Below, in pieces: positions 51,497-63,511 of a DNA stretch of 64,000 nucleotides; position 1 is the stretch's first letter; every line of letters starts with the position of its first letter. The stretch covers positions 22,632,747 to 22,696,746 of the forward strand of contig NC_135794.1 of the NCBI RefSeq assembly GCF_051106095.1, read 5' to 3'. Below the pieces are notes generated by a model that worked only from the letters and a program-made list of their open reading frames with translations, was not told where the DNA came from and did not search any database. Origin of the DNA: Pogona vitticeps. Lineage: Eukaryota; Chordata; Lepidosauria; Squamata; Agamidae. A program made the position numbers and the translations under genes.

Positions 51497-51705
51497 CGTT
51501 GTTGCTGTTATGTGCTGTCAAGTCACACACCCCCGACTTATGGTGACCCCATCAACAAGGGATCTCCAAAATGCCCTGTCCTCCACTGCCCTCCTCAACT
51601 CAAGTTTGTGGCTTTCCTTTCGGGACTCATTCCATCTCATCTTTTCCTGCTGCCTTCAGCCTTTTCCAGCATGATTGTCTTTTCCAGAGAATTTCTTACT
51701 ACCCT
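51497..51705. mobile_element. RTE/Bov-B-like LINE end fragment
   Basis: TGTTATGTGCTGTCAAGTCA, GACTTATGGTGACCCCATCA and GCTGCCTTCAGCCTTTTCCA form a known amniote repeat pattern. It lies just upstream of the first PLIN1 coding exon. Confidence 0.55.
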
Positions 51706-52330
51706 GGAACCCAAAAGCTTGAGTAGCAGGATCTTTGCAGAATATCTGTTCCTCCGGGAATCCGTAGGTTTGCAAATTATCATCAACATTTCCGTTATTG
51801 ATAGTTAAGCCTTGTAGCACCATATACTTCTGGTGCTTAGCTTATCAAACAATGATCAATTGTAAACAATGTGTCTTCATAACATAAGGTATTTGGCTAA
51901 TTGTCCCTCATTGTACATATGTGCACTAACCTTTTGCTTCACTACCTAGACGTACTACTTTTCTGGTTCGAGCACACCATTATTTTCTAACATGGTGTAA
52001 GCTTGTGACTTTGTGGCATTAAGTAATTTTTGCATGTTGTAAAGTCATGCACAACAGAGAGTACTGTGCTTCAGTCTTTGGCATTTCCAGGTAACAACAA
52101 CAACAATATTGGGGCTTTGGGAACAAGATCAAGAAATTTCACACAGTATTATAAGCAATTGCACGTCTCAGAAATCATGCCATCAGAACTACATAAAAAA
52201 ACACAGCATTAGGAACAGCATACATACTGCACCGATATTTAACAGATACTTAGGCTTTCGATTAAATCTTGTATCTGTTGTATAATACCAGTCAGACTTG
52301 AAATTTGAAAACTCCAGATTCCAGCTGCTT

Positions 52331-52830
52331 AGAACATAACAGCAGAAGAGCCCTGCTGGATCAGACCAAGGCCCCATCTAGTCCAGCTCCCCGGATCTCA
52401 CCGTGGCCCCACCAGATGCCTCTGGGAGCACACGAGACAATGAGAGACCTGTCTCCTGATACCCCTTCCCCTGCATCTGGCATTTTGAAGTCCCTTCCTT
52501 TTAGGCCTGGAGATTAGACATCCCCATCATGGCTTGTCATCTGCGATGGACGTTTCCTCCAGGAATCTGCCCAATCCCCTTTTCAAGGCATCTAGGCCAG
52601 ATGCCATCACCACATCCTGTGGCAAGGAGTTCCACATGCTGGGTCAAGAAATATTTTCTTTGGTCTCTTCTCACTCTCCCAAAACTCAATTTGAGTGGAT
52701 GTCCCCTGGTTCTGGCATTGCTTGAGAGGGGAAAGACCTTCCCTCTCTCCACTCGATCCATCCCCTGGATAATTTTATACGCCTCCATCATGTCCCCCCC
52801 CGGTTCCTTTTCTCTAGATTAAAGAGGCCG
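52331..52830. mobile_element. CR1/L3-like LINE fragment
   Basis: AGAACATAACAGCAGAAGAG, CCATCTAGTCCAGCTCCC, CAAGGAGTTCCACATGCTGG and GGATGTCCCCTGGTTCTGGC are the conserved blocks of the CR1/L3 end region seen across sauropsids. Moderately diverged, about 500 bp, upstream of PLIN1. I did not assign orientation. Confidence 0.7.
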
Positions 52831-53143
52831 AACACTACTTGACAGGTCTTAACTTTTTCCCTTCCCTGGCTTTCAAATTTTGCCCCATCTACCCGTGAAA
52901 AAGTAGTTACAGAGGGCTCTAGATTTCAGTGATCCAACCATGTCTTTACACAACTTTTCCCCCTGTTCAGAATCACGGGGCTCCTTATGCTTGTCTATCC
53001 CAAAGGCAAATCTTTGCATTGCAAAATGCATCAGCAGCACCGAAGCGTAATGTGAATTGCAAAGATCAGCTCCACGAAGATTCGTCTCTATTCCTACAGC
53101 AACCTCCTTGTACAACCACTTCATTATTAGCACAGGTACTCAC

Positions 53144-53350
53144 GGGGCGGTGCAGCCGTCTAGCTGCCTTGAACAGGGAGTGCCAGAGAGAGAGAGGGAG
53201 AAACCAGCGTGGCAATCCTGGGACTCTTCTGACAGAGGAAAAACTAGCCTCAGACAGTAAGGCTAGCAAGCTCCACCTTCTGGCTAAAGAGATCAAATCG
53301 CCAGCCAAGCGCCGGTGGTATTGGGCAAAAGAACTCCCAGGGACCTGAAG
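53144..53350 (-). other. PLIN1: Candidate PLIN1 noncoding first exon
   Basis: On the PLIN1 strand a consensus donor CCCC/GTGAGTA sits at plus 53138-53143. The first coding exon of PLIN1 begins at an acceptor at 51387/51388, so an upstream noncoding exon is needed. The right edge is a guess; an inverted CCAAT (ATTGG) lies at about 53320. Confidence 0.35.
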
Positions 53351-53635
53351 AAACTCCAAAATATTGGCCAACTGGAATCTTCAACTAACTCAGGGTCACA
53401 GAATCATACAGTCAGAGTTTGAAGGGAACACATAAGGTCCTCTAGACCAACCCCAATCCATATGGAAGTCCAGGGCTGAAGCCCCCCTGATGGCTTCTGG
53501 TCCAACCTTTGCTAGGAACCAAGAGTCATCCACCGCTCTCCAAGCCTGCCTGCCCCATTCTTAAAACAACAGCTACTTTCAAGACATTTTCCCCTTCTAG
53601 ACAACGGAATTTGCCCTCTTATTTGACCCCACTAT

Positions 53636-53977
53636 GGGACGTGGTGGCGCTGCGGGTTAAACCGCAGAAGCCTCTGTGCTGCAAGGTCAGAAGACCTGCA
53701 GTCGTAAGATCGAATCCACGTGACAGAGTGAGCTCCCGTCGCTTGTCCCAGCTCCCGCCAACCTAGCCGTTCGAAAGCATGTAAAAATGTGAGTAGATAA
53801 ATAGGTACCACCTCGATGGGAAGGTAATGGCGTTCTGTGTCTAGTCGCGCTGGCCACGTGACCACGGAAACTGTTTACAGACAAACGCTGGCTCTACGGC
53901 TTGGAGACAGGGATGAGCACCGCGCCCTAGTGTCGGACACGACTGGACTAAATCTCAAGGGGAACCTTTACCTTTTA
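53636..53977 (+). mobile_element. Sauria-type SINE
   Basis: Third full-length copy, upstream of PLIN1. Head GGGACGTGGTGGCGCTGCGG, tail GTCGGACACGACTGGACT then AACCTTTACCTTTT. Confidence 0.87.
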
Positions 53978-54165
53978 ATTTAACCCCACTGCTCTGGACT
54001 CAGTGGAATAGCGGGGGAAAAGATTGATCTATCTTTCATGGGTCTGAAGACGACATCCACCCAAGATCACAGAGCCTTCCCTTTGCAGAGGGAGTTCTTT
54101 AAGCGCTGAGAGAGGTCGGATTGGCGCAATGGGAACTTTGCTCACCTCCCGCAGCTTCCCTTTGC

Positions 54166-54182
54166 TGACCTTTGCTTCAGTT
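54166..54182 (-). promoter_or_regulatory. DR1-like candidate PPAR response element
   Basis: On the minus strand the site reads AACTGAAGCAAAGGTCA. Compared with the PPRE form AACT-AGGNCA-A-AGGTCA it has the AACT flank, the one-base spacer and a perfect 3' half-site; the 5' half-site is degenerate at three positions. It lies in the PLIN1-PEX11A spacer, about 2.8 kb upstream of the PLIN1 start codon and 3.3 kb beyond the PEX11A stop. In mouse a shared PPRE between these two genes has been reported, upstream of perilipin and downstream of Pex11a. Confidence 0.45.
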
Positions 54183-54499
54183 CTCAAATTGGTCCCACTG
54201 AGGCTTTGTTAGCAAGTCTGATTGATCAGAAACCGAGACCTGCTGGAATCACGTCTCTGGAGCCGTAAAATGTGACCTCACCTCGAACGCCGTGTTTCTT
54301 TGGCCCAGAAAGACACATCGCTTCTGGACAGACGTCCGTTCTTGTTTGTGGGATAGAAGGCGTGACCAACAACACTAGGTAGCTTTCCAGACTTTCTTCT
54401 ATATTCTGTATTTAAGGCAGAGCAACTGCATTGAGGGAACAGGTCACTGGATCCCGTGGGCCTTGGGTCTAACCCAGTGGCTTCTCGTTTCACAAGCCA

Positions 54500-54501
<2 letters not shown>

Positions 54502-54549
<48 letters not shown>
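54502..54549. repeat. (CA)n microsatellite
   Basis: About 24 CA units upstream of PLIN1, 320 bp from the DR1-like site. Confidence 0.9.
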
Positions 54550-54551
<2 letters not shown>

Positions 54552-55619
54552 GATAGAGTCCAGAACTGGAAAAACTAATGTCTCAGTAAGAAGGCACTGA
54601 GATTCCCATCATGTTGAGTCAGCTCCCATTGAACATATATATTCAGAAAGCACCTAAATATCAAAGCAAAACCCCATCTGTGTACAACCAGGGGGTTTAC
54701 CTCTGTGTGCCTTTCCAGGTGAACCTCCCCCCCCACCACCCCCTTCAAAGTTGCTTCAATTTTGATCCCAAAAGCAAAACACGTCCTTCATCATCTGATA
54801 ATCCAGGAAAGCTCACATTGCAGTTAATCTTAGTCTTCAAGGCCTCACCATCCTTTCATTTAAAAAAAAATGTTTAGCTTTGTCTCACGTGCCAGAAAAA
54901 AAACAGGTACTTCACCGCTGATGCTTCTCTCTCTTTTTTATTATATAGCGTGCATTTTGGCACTGCATTTCTGAAGAGACGTTTGAGGTGCAGGTTTGTG
55001 AAACGTGTTGCTTTGTTTGTCAAGGTGTGTGACACACACCGCCCCCCATAAAACTGCGTGTGGACTGTGCCTTTAAAAAGACCACCTGCCAGAGTGGGAC
55101 GGGAGGTGTATGAATGACAAAGCCCCCTCCCAGCAGAAAAAAGCAGCCAGGGAAGAATGCATGCCCCTTTCTGAGCTTCAGCAATCAAGAGACATTTGGC
55201 GTTTGTCTCTCACTTTTAAGTCATTTGGTTTTTATGGTAAACCATAGATTCATTGTTTCAGAGCCCCATTTGAGATAGTTGGTAGCCATGACCCCAATTC
55301 CCCAGGTTTGGCTGTCCTGCACCATTTATCCATGGCGTCCTGGGTCACGGATGATAGACTTCCATTGTTAATGCGCTCCACTGGAATGCTAACCAAGACA
55401 CTGTTTGAAAGGGTGACTTTTAAAGAGGAGGGCACCCAAGCAAGGCTGGAGGTTGGACTCAATGACCTTTTGGATCCCCAACTCCAGAAGCCTCTGATGG
55501 GATCTCACGCCTTTCTTCACTCTGCTCTTTAGCACCTCCGTTTCTATAGCCCATCTGTTTTCATTTCCCACTCCTTCGTTCTGCACCTCGCCCGATTCTT
55601 GATCTTTGCCACGGATTGA

Positions 55620-55622
<3 letters not shown>

Positions 55623-55652
<30 letters not shown>
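55623..55652. repeat. Poly(A) tract
   Basis: 30 A in a row in the PLIN1-PEX11A spacer; no retroelement body was recognised next to it. Confidence 0.85.
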
Positions 55653-55653
<1 letters not shown>

Positions 55654-56109
55654 CCTGCAATCCAGCAGGGAAGAAAATAGAACTCTCCTGACTCTGGGGG
55701 AATGAGTCGGAGTTGTCTTCAGACAAGCAGGGACAAAGGGCAGTCACCGTGCTAGAACTTGGCCATCCATGTGAACTGGGTACCGGCCAGACCTCATACT
55801 TGGAGGAAAGGGGTAAAAAAATCCCAGTACAAATGCTCTTTGTCCTAGATAGAAGGGTTGGAGTAGAGCACTTCGGTTTAAAGATTAATGGAATATATGC
55901 CTATAAATTATTCTCATTATAGCATTAAAAAACTGGGCTTTGACATGGTTTGAATTCGCTTTCGCACCGGAGTTTATTTCAGATCTCCTAACTCTGTACC
56001 TCTTTGGTTCTTTCCCGCCCTCCGCTTTGCTCATCCTTGCAGGCAAGAACAGAGGCGGACAGATTTTGAAAAACCCTCCTCTTAGTCTGGGAGCCTCTAT
56101 TTCAATCAT

Positions 56110-56255
56110 CATTGCCAAACTGCAGAACTGGAAGGGACCTTATGGGTCACTGAGGCCAGCCCCTCTCAAGGGGGCACCACGGGGAATTCAAACTCCCAAC
56201 CTCTGGCTCCCCAGACAGAGGCCTAGACCCCTGAGCCACCTAGCAGCTAAGAGTA
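56110..56255 (-). mobile_element. SINE family D
   Basis: Reverse copy in the PLIN1-PEX11A spacer; GAACTGGAAGGGACCTTATG tail and AATTCAAACTCCCAACCTCT head. Confidence 0.65.
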
Positions 56256-57508
56256 GTTAAGTTGACAGTGCTTGGACTGTAGCCAGCCTTCACCAGTCTT
56301 CTGGCTGGGGAGGGTGGGATATGTAGTCTTAACAGGGCAGCCAGTTGAGGGGAGTACCCTCACACAGCTGAGAAGGGATTGTTTTCACCCACCGAGGAAG
56401 GATCGCCAAATGCCTTGTGCGTCCTCCACAGCCCGGTGCCTGGCTGAGAGCAGAGGCCCAGAGAGAGATGGCCACTTCTTTCTCGGAAGAGCTAGCGGTG
56501 CCATTTAGCAGACAGATTCTGGGACAAAAGACACCGGAAAAGAAACCTTGTAGGAAATAAAACGATGCAAAAGCCTCTGTGAGGATCGAGGTTTCGCCCA
56601 CAGCCTGCTCTGCCTCAACCCTGACAGCGGGATTTAAAGGCTTCAGCCTCACCAATCCAAACAGCAAATGGATCTTGCTTTGTGGCTCGTTCCACTCCGC
56701 TTGCTTAACCAAAGCCCACACAAGTTCTAGTTTAAATCCCCCCCCCCAAAATGCGTTTGACGAGAAGAAACAACAGGAGAAAAGCTGGCTAGATAGGCCG
56801 GGCTTCCCTTCCCATGGGGCTCCGTTCTCTCCGTTGTCTAACTCTCGCCTCGAACTCAGAATTGTGCAAAGCTCTGGGACCCGGCACGCCCCGGCCACCC
56901 TCTTACAAAACAAGGCCAGAGGCAAGAAGAGGACACAGACGAAGAAGCCGCTCGTTCCAATGCAAGAATTACAGATGTTTTTTACTGTCTGCCTCTACCC
57001 GCCACATCTCCTCAGTCATGTGGGTCCCCTTCATGGAGACACATCATATTTATCCCCTACATTCAGACGGAAATCTGGAGGCTGGCGACAGTTGTGTAAC
57101 CTTTTTCACTGTTATATAGTTCAAAGGAGATGGTGTTCAACTTTTTTTTTAAACAGCCATCCATGAACACCTTCGCCGACAGCCGTCCACGACCACATCC
57201 TACAAAATTAAGACATCACTTTTTCTCAACATTCAAACTTAAATCTTGAAGCCAGTTACAGCTCCTTTTTTTTTTTTTTTTGCTTTTTCTGTTGTATAGT
57301 CCAGCGGATGGTTTGCGTAGTCTTTTATCAGCCCTCACTGACCACACCCTCCTCTTGTCCCAGAACGACGGCCTCCAAGCAACACTCTCCTATTCGGCAG
57401 GAGTCGAAGGAACGAGAGGAGACGGATCCGGTTGCAGAAGTCAAGCAGCCTGGATGGAGAGGGAGTAGCTGCTCTCCAAGAGAAGAGGCCATCGGAGAAG
57501 GTCCAGAG

Positions 57509-60500
57509 TCAAGGTTTCAGCTTCAGGTGTGGTTTGGTGACTGTCAGGATCCCAATGACGGAAGAGATCAGGCCGCAGAGCCCAAGGACGCCGGCGTTGG
57601 TCTTATAGAGTCCCAATTCATTCAGCGGACTGGAGAGATCACAAAGGTTCTTCACCACGTCCAGCAAGAGGGGAGGGTGGTCCTTCAAGGTGAAGTAGAA
57701 GAACGAGAGAAGAGGCTGGAGTCCTCCCGTCACTCGGGGAGACAAGGCCTGGATTCTCTGGCCCTGATCATCTCTCTCCTTTCCCGGTGCCTCCGTTCGC
57801 GCCGCCCGCTCCATGCGCCAGCCGAGTTCGTACGCGTCCTCGGCCAGGTTCATCACCAAAGAATAATAGTAGCACTTGGTCGCCCGGCGCCGCCACTTCT
57901 TCTGGTCGACGTCTGAGAAGAAACCCATGCTCACGAGCCACAAGACGGTGTCGCAGACGAAGTAGAGGGCCCGGTTCAGGTTGGAGGCCACCAGGCAGAA
58001 GCGCGGGACGAGATTCGGCAACTGGGTGGCTTGCCTGGCAGCCACAATGGCGTGGACCGTGTTGCCAAGCCGGAACACTGCAAGGGAAGCCAGGATGGTT
58101 TAGGAGATCCCCTCTGAGGAGGACAAAGGTCCAAGGAATTAAACAAGCTACCTATGAAATACTCCAGGACGGGGGTGACCGGTCCTTTCTTCTGCCTGCC
58201 CTCGATGGGGTCAGAGCAGCTCAGCCAATAGCAGCCGGCGGGACTTCCGTGACCAGAGACCATCTGGACCAATCACAGGCAGGGCTCTTACCTCTGTTAC
58301 CTCCGCTGCTGGTGCAAAAATCCCCAAGCAAGCGAGCAATGCCACTGTTCCTGCTCACTGAAGCTTTGGGAGACGAGATCATTAAGATCCCCAGGGAAAT
58401 TGCAAAAACCAAACCAACAGTCATGTCTCAAGAGTTGATCTGAAGTAGGATGACCAATTAAAAGGGAGTAAAGAAAGAAAAAAGGCCCAGTTGGGCACAT
58501 CCCAGAACGTACCATGAACGGATAAAAAAATTCAGACCTGTTTTGCTCAAAGGAGTGCAAAGTTTTAGGACTTTACACACAGCACATTACTGTCCCTATT
58601 CATACACTAGAGCATTTATTCACCTTGAAAGCCCATTCTTTTCTCCCATGAGCTTATCCTTCTCGTCTTCCCCCATTGATCTATTTTTCCCTTTTCCTCC
58701 CACCTTGAATGATTGTTTATTGTTGTCAATTGTTGTTATGTTTTAATTGTTTTTTTTAATTCCACTTGTTGTGAGCTGCCCAGAGTAGTCAAAGACTAGA
58801 TGGGCAGGATATAAGTATAATAAATAAATAAATATTGTTATCCTCACCACACCCCTACGAGGTAGATCTACCTAAGATGTTGTCTAGCGAGCACCATGGC
58901 TGAGTGTGGGTTCGAACCCCCGTCTCCCAGTCTGACAATCATGGGACACTGAAGCAAAACCCGGCGGGCTCCCTCCAACCAGGGATTCCCCACCAACCCA
59001 TCAGTGCAGTGGGGCTTACACCGCAGTAAGCAGCTTCCCCCACCCACCAGTTCTGGAGGCCACCCATGGCCTTCTTCCTGCTCCTCCTCCTCCTCCTCCT
59101 TAGAAAGTTCTTGGAAAGCAACCCGCTTACGTTTTCGGCCCGAACTCATGTTCGACTCCAGACGCTTGAGCTTCATCACCACTTCCTCTCGTCCGGGATT
59201 TTGCTCCAGGAGGTAGTGAAGCAGCATGCACGAATACTGCGCGGCCCTGGAGAGGGGCAGGAAAACACAGACAGGGCGGTTCATCTCCCGAGCGAAGGCA
59301 GGCTTGTAACCGAACCGAGGAGGACAAAATGGAGGTGTAAGGAAAAGGGGCGTCTCTACGGGCTGCCTGATAAGGCAGGAACAGCCTCGGCCTCCGGGGC
59401 CTTTCCTTACAATAACACCTTGCATGCAATTTCATATTGCTGAATTTCAGGCTACTCCAGCAAAAAAAAGGGGGGGAAATCACATACAAGTCTATATTAT
59501 AAACCAGTTCCTGACGTGCATCTGTTTGCAATCTTTAGGGGAAGAGTACGGAAGCTTAAATGTTTCTAAATAAGCTGGATGACGGAGTTACGCGCGGTTC
59601 TGCTGCTTCGGGCTTAAGAGGACCCTAATAAGGTTTTCAAAATACACGTGTTGTTCAAAGAGTGATCGACCGGTGCAACTGGCCTCACAGGGAGTTTCCA
59701 CAGCTAAGGCAGGGATTTGAACTCAGGTCTCTCAAATACTAGTCTGCCATTCCACCCAGGACCCCACACAAGCTGTAAACCCAAATAGGGTTGCATTATT
59801 GTATCTCTCGGGAGCAGTGTAAGTGAGGGGGGGGAAATGCAATGTGGAATTGCTAAATCCAAAACCCTGCTAACTTTGCTGCAGTCCAGGGACAAGTTCA
59901 GTGTGCAAACAATTTCAAATCTGCTTCTCATCCCAAATGTGGGAGGGATAGGGTGCATGCAGTCTGCTTCTTTTTAGGTGCTGTTTTTAAATCCCTTCCA
60001 TCCGTGAACTACTTTGGGGGTTCAATGGGGACACGTCAAAGGAATGTCTTGGTGTATCCAGACATATAATTAGAAGGATTGATGGAAGAGTTGCCGTTTG
60101 ACCCCACGGGGAGGAGATTTCTGAGGGCAGAATTCATTCTGTGGTTCTGAAACAGAATTCCGCAATCGCCTATCATCTCTGGGGTATTTGGGGTGTTATT
60201 TTTTTCCAAAACATCTCCCTGTATCCTGTCTAAGCTCCAAGTCTGAGTCTTTGGTCCATGTCCCTACTGAAAATAAGCTTTTTAGCCAGAAAAAAGGGAG
60301 GAGTGGGTGAGTTTTGAGTTCGAATCATGGGGGGGGGAGAGAAACACAAATTGAGTCACTGGTGTGACTTAAACCTGAATTGACAGCGAGTCCCATGACT
60401 TAAGTCCCCATCCCGGCCTCATAGTATGTTCCTCCCACAACTTATCCATCTAGACAGGATTTGTGGTTGGAAAGCCGTGGAGGCCAGAACATCAACTCAT

Positions 60501-62371
60501 TCAGAGATGCCCCCTGCAGCCTCACCCCCTCCGTGGAAAGATATGCCAGCAGGTTCTTAAGAGTCTTGTAGCTATTGCACAAGTGCAGGCTGGTCCCAGC
60601 AGATGATTTCCTAACTATCCTCCAGAAGACGGCGGGGGCGTAGATGGTATGTGGCTCGGCCCTGTCGGTAGTTTCGAAACTCCAGTCCTTGAAGGCAAGG
60701 CCGGGGATTTAATCTGCCAGACCAGTTCAACTCCCAGCACCGGCCGTTGTGCAAATCCTACACACCCACTGGGATTCGTCTGCCTCCCTTCCCGGCTTAG
60801 ATTTTTGCTTCTGTTCACTGAACAATAGAAATACTGTTTCCCTGTCTTTCTCTTCCCCCTGTCAGTCATGCTTCAAACTGTCACGATCCACAGTAGTGGC
60901 AGTTGGAAAGATGGCTTGAAACTCAACTGCCACCCTGAACAAGAGGAGACCTCTTGAATCTGTTTCTGAGTAACAGCCCCACACGTATGCAAGTCCGATT
61001 AGTTCAACCGCCGACTCTAGTTTGGCTCGGCAACTTCGTTTAGGCGAATAATTGTTATTTCATCGGAGGCCTCCTTGAAACCCACTTTAATCAAACCAAT
61101 AAACGAGTCATCATCTCTGGAACTCTTCTTCTTACTGATGGTACAAAACTGGGGGGTTTGGGAGGGAGATGCAGAAATCCCAGTATCTGGCCAGATTTTG
61201 CCAAATAAAAGAGATCCATCACATCCCACGGCTTGGAAGCCATAGTTCTATTAATCCAGTTGCCAAAAACTGCATTAATTTAAAAACATACACACACACA
61301 TCATGGCAGCATTTAGATCACGTGCGACTCCTTCTGAATTTTTCGGAGCAAATCCAGAAAAGGAGTATGAGGTTACATGGGTCATTCAAACAACATCTAA
61401 ACCCCCAAAATCCACAGGTAGGCAAAGATACTTTTAGTTTGCCATTAATGGACTTTGATCCAATTTGATTACAATTATTGTCTTTGCCTCCTTTCTTCCC
61501 TCCACACCTCCTTCTTCCTTGTATTTTGGGTCTTAGATGTCACACAGAAAGCCTGAGAAACAGCAAGGGTCCAATACTATCTATTATGTGTGTCCTTCTA
61601 AGGCCCTATTTGTACTGAATAAATGGGCTTATTAGAATGACTTACAAACCTAAATATCTATAAACATGCATATGCTTATAGGAGTGATTTACCAGAGTTT
61701 CAACTTCTGCCTTCTTCAGTTGCTTCAATAAAAGCAACATGCCTTTTGTTCAGACCCAGTGAAGAAGCCCAAGCCAAAATGTTTTGCTTACATATTTTTG
61801 TTTGTAAATTCATCTTACAAGTGTATCTATATTTCAGCGATCAATCTCAAACAGATGCTGGGGGGGAAAAAAACTTAAGCGAAGCGCTGTGTGGGTCGTT
61901 TCATGCTCTATTTAATTAATAATCAAGGCAGGGTAAAAAAAAGTTTAAAAAATGTGAATTCGGAAGTTTGGATTTTCCTCCGCTTCTTCTGATTTGCGCC
62001 TGGACTTCGCCAAGTTTCAAGCCAGGGAGAGCAGAGTAAAAAAAAAATCTGGCTGCATGAGAGACAGGAAGATTTGGGGAACGGTTATTACAAAAAAGTA
62101 ACTTCTCCGCGCGCTGAGCAGCGGAGGTTCAAAGGAATCGGCCCGTTGAGACGCTAGGGAAGTACAGTTTCAAAAGTTTCCAAAAGTTTTTATTTTTGTC
62201 CAAAAGTTTTTATTTCTTCCCAAAAGTTTTTATTTTGGAGGTGGGAGGGAAAGACCCACCGACCCACCCGCGATCCGGCCCCAATCCCCTCCTTACTCTC
62301 CCTCCCCCTCACCGAAAAAGCCGCTCCCGTCCCTGGGTCTGGTTCGTGAACCGCACAAACTCCTCCATCAT
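57509..62371 (-). CDS. PEX11A: PEX11A, complete, 3 coding exons
   Basis: Peroxisomal membrane protein that elongates peroxisomes before division. Exons 62371-62313, 59246-59131 and 58077-57509 give 744 nt, 247 residues with the first of two adjacent ATGs (246 with the second at 62368); human is 247. The N-terminus is MEEFVRFTNQTQGRERLFR, followed by AAQYSCMLLHYLLEQ and VVMKLKRLESNMSSGRK, then FRLGNTVHAI, LVPRFCL, NLNRALYFVCDTVLW and YYYSL. The last membrane segment is near GVLGLCGLISSVIGILTV, and the tail ends KPHLKLKP, a basic C-terminus as in the family. Exon 2 to exon 3 spans 1.05 kb; exon 1 to exon 2 spans 3.07 kb. PEX11A shares a GC-rich divergent promoter with WDR93. Confidence 0.96.
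58755..58842 (+). mobile_element. LINE L2/CR1-like 3' end
   Basis: GTGAGCTGCCCAGAGTAGTC, GATGGGCAGGATATAAG and an AATAAATAAATA tail, in PEX11A intron 2. Confidence 0.5.
59247..62312. other. PEX11A intron 1
   Basis: 3.07 kb, mostly unique-looking sequence with no exon I can support. It ends with the 20-bp tandem repeat near exon 1. Confidence 0.6.
62171..62236. repeat. 20-bp tandem repeat next to PEX11A exon 1
   Basis: CAAAAGTTTTTATTT-type units start at 62181, 62201 and 62221, with a 10-bp partial at 62171. The unit lies in PEX11A intron 1, about 75 bp from the exon 1 donor. Confidence 0.85.
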
Positions 62372-62680
62372 CCTTTCCCGCAGGGCCGGCCAGCCTGGGA
62401 TCAAACGCGGACCGGAACTCCCAAGAGAGCGGGCCATCAGCTGAGGAGGGGGGCGGGGCAAGAGGAAGCCACGCCCCCACCCTCACCACCCATCCCCCAC
62501 CTCCTCCCTGCCCCTCCCCCTCCCTCTGCGGAAGTATGTCGCTTCCGGAACCGAGGATACTGTAGCAACGGCGTCGTTGTCGGAAGACAGGTGCGCCCCG
62601 GGCGCGGACAGGTGTGCGCGCACCTGGAGGCGGCGGGGACAAGGCTCAAAGGCAGGGATGGGACAAGATCGAGGGCGCAG
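62330..62680. promoter_or_regulatory. PEX11A-WDR93 divergent promoter region
   Basis: A GC- and CpG-rich stretch between the PEX11A start (62371, minus) and the WDR93 coding exon (63251, plus). Its position between divergent genes and base composition suggest a bidirectional promoter. ZNF143-like motifs follow at 62734-63046. Confidence 0.6.
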
Positions 62681-63216
62681 TTTGGGGAAGTTACTTTTTG
62701 AAACCCAGAAAGCAACCTCCCAGAACGGACACTGGAAACTGTAGTCCAAAAAAAGTAACTTTTTCAAATCATAATCACTGGTATCTTTGGTTGTTATGAC
62801 CCTGTCTGGATGTGAAGAGGGTGGGAGAATCATGGAAGGTTGCTTTTGAGAATTACAGTGCCCAAAATCCTTCCATGGTCATGTTTATTGGCGGTTCTGG
62901 GAGCCGTAGTCCCAAAGCTGCTTTTTTTTTTCAAGCTCCGGCTAGGACGCCTGGGTGTGTCTGGGGATGATGGGAGTTTTAGTCCGGTGCATATCAGGGG
63001 AACTGGGTGGGGGAGAGCTCGAGATGTTTGCTAGGAGTTGTGGTCCAATGTATCTGGAGAGCACTGGGCTGAGACAAGTGGGGTCAGTGTGTGAAGACTA
63101 GGTGCAGAGAGATCTGAGTTCAAATCCCCACTGACATGGGAAGTTTGCTGTGTGAGTGCCTACTCTTAACCTAGCCTGCCAATTGCATGTCATGGCAGAG
63201 TTTTCTTTGCCTTTAG

Positions 63217-63511
63217 AATTGACCCACCGCCGGGCTGAGGTGCTGGAAAGATGCCGGTCTTCCTTCGGAAGCAACCCCTGGAGATCCCTCTGCCCACAGA
63301 AAAGGATTGGATTAAAAAGGATGAAGAGGAAGACCTCCTGAAAGATCCTGATGAACTCCGTCATTTGCCTCAGCCTGTCCGGATGGTCAATAAACTGGTG
63401 ACTTTTCTGATCGACCGGGCCTGGGACATCATTGAAGAGAACCGTCGGCTGCAGGCGCCGAAGCAGCAAAACCTTGCGCCCACGCAGTACAAGCCTTCGG
63501 CTGAATTCCAG
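63217..63511 (+). CDS. WDR93: WDR93, first coding exon
   Basis: The exon starts after a TTTGCCTTTAG acceptor and carries 34 nt of 5' UTR; translation begins at ATG 63251 and the exon ends at CAG/GTAGTC (63511). The 87 codons begin MPVFLRKQPLEIPLPTEKDW and contain KDPDELRHLPQP, as I recall from the WDR93 N-terminus. The WD repeats lie beyond the window. Position next to PEX11A agrees with the human order. Confidence 0.88.

Larger units (their letters stand above)
53978..57508. other. PLIN1-PEX11A spacer
   Basis: Contains the DR1-like site, a CA repeat, a poly(A) tract and a family D SINE. Stretches 54900-55600 and 56260-57300 hold no gene I recognise; the latter is probably partly PEX11A 3' UTR. 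Confidence 0.55.

Noticed and set aside
54278-54547. Minus-strand frame rich in VCVCVC
   Set aside because: It starts in the CA microsatellite and has no similarity to a protein.
55461-55475. TGACCTTTTGG as a second PPAR element
   Set aside because: Only one half-site is good, and it lies in a CR1-like tail (GGACTCAATGACCTTTTGG).
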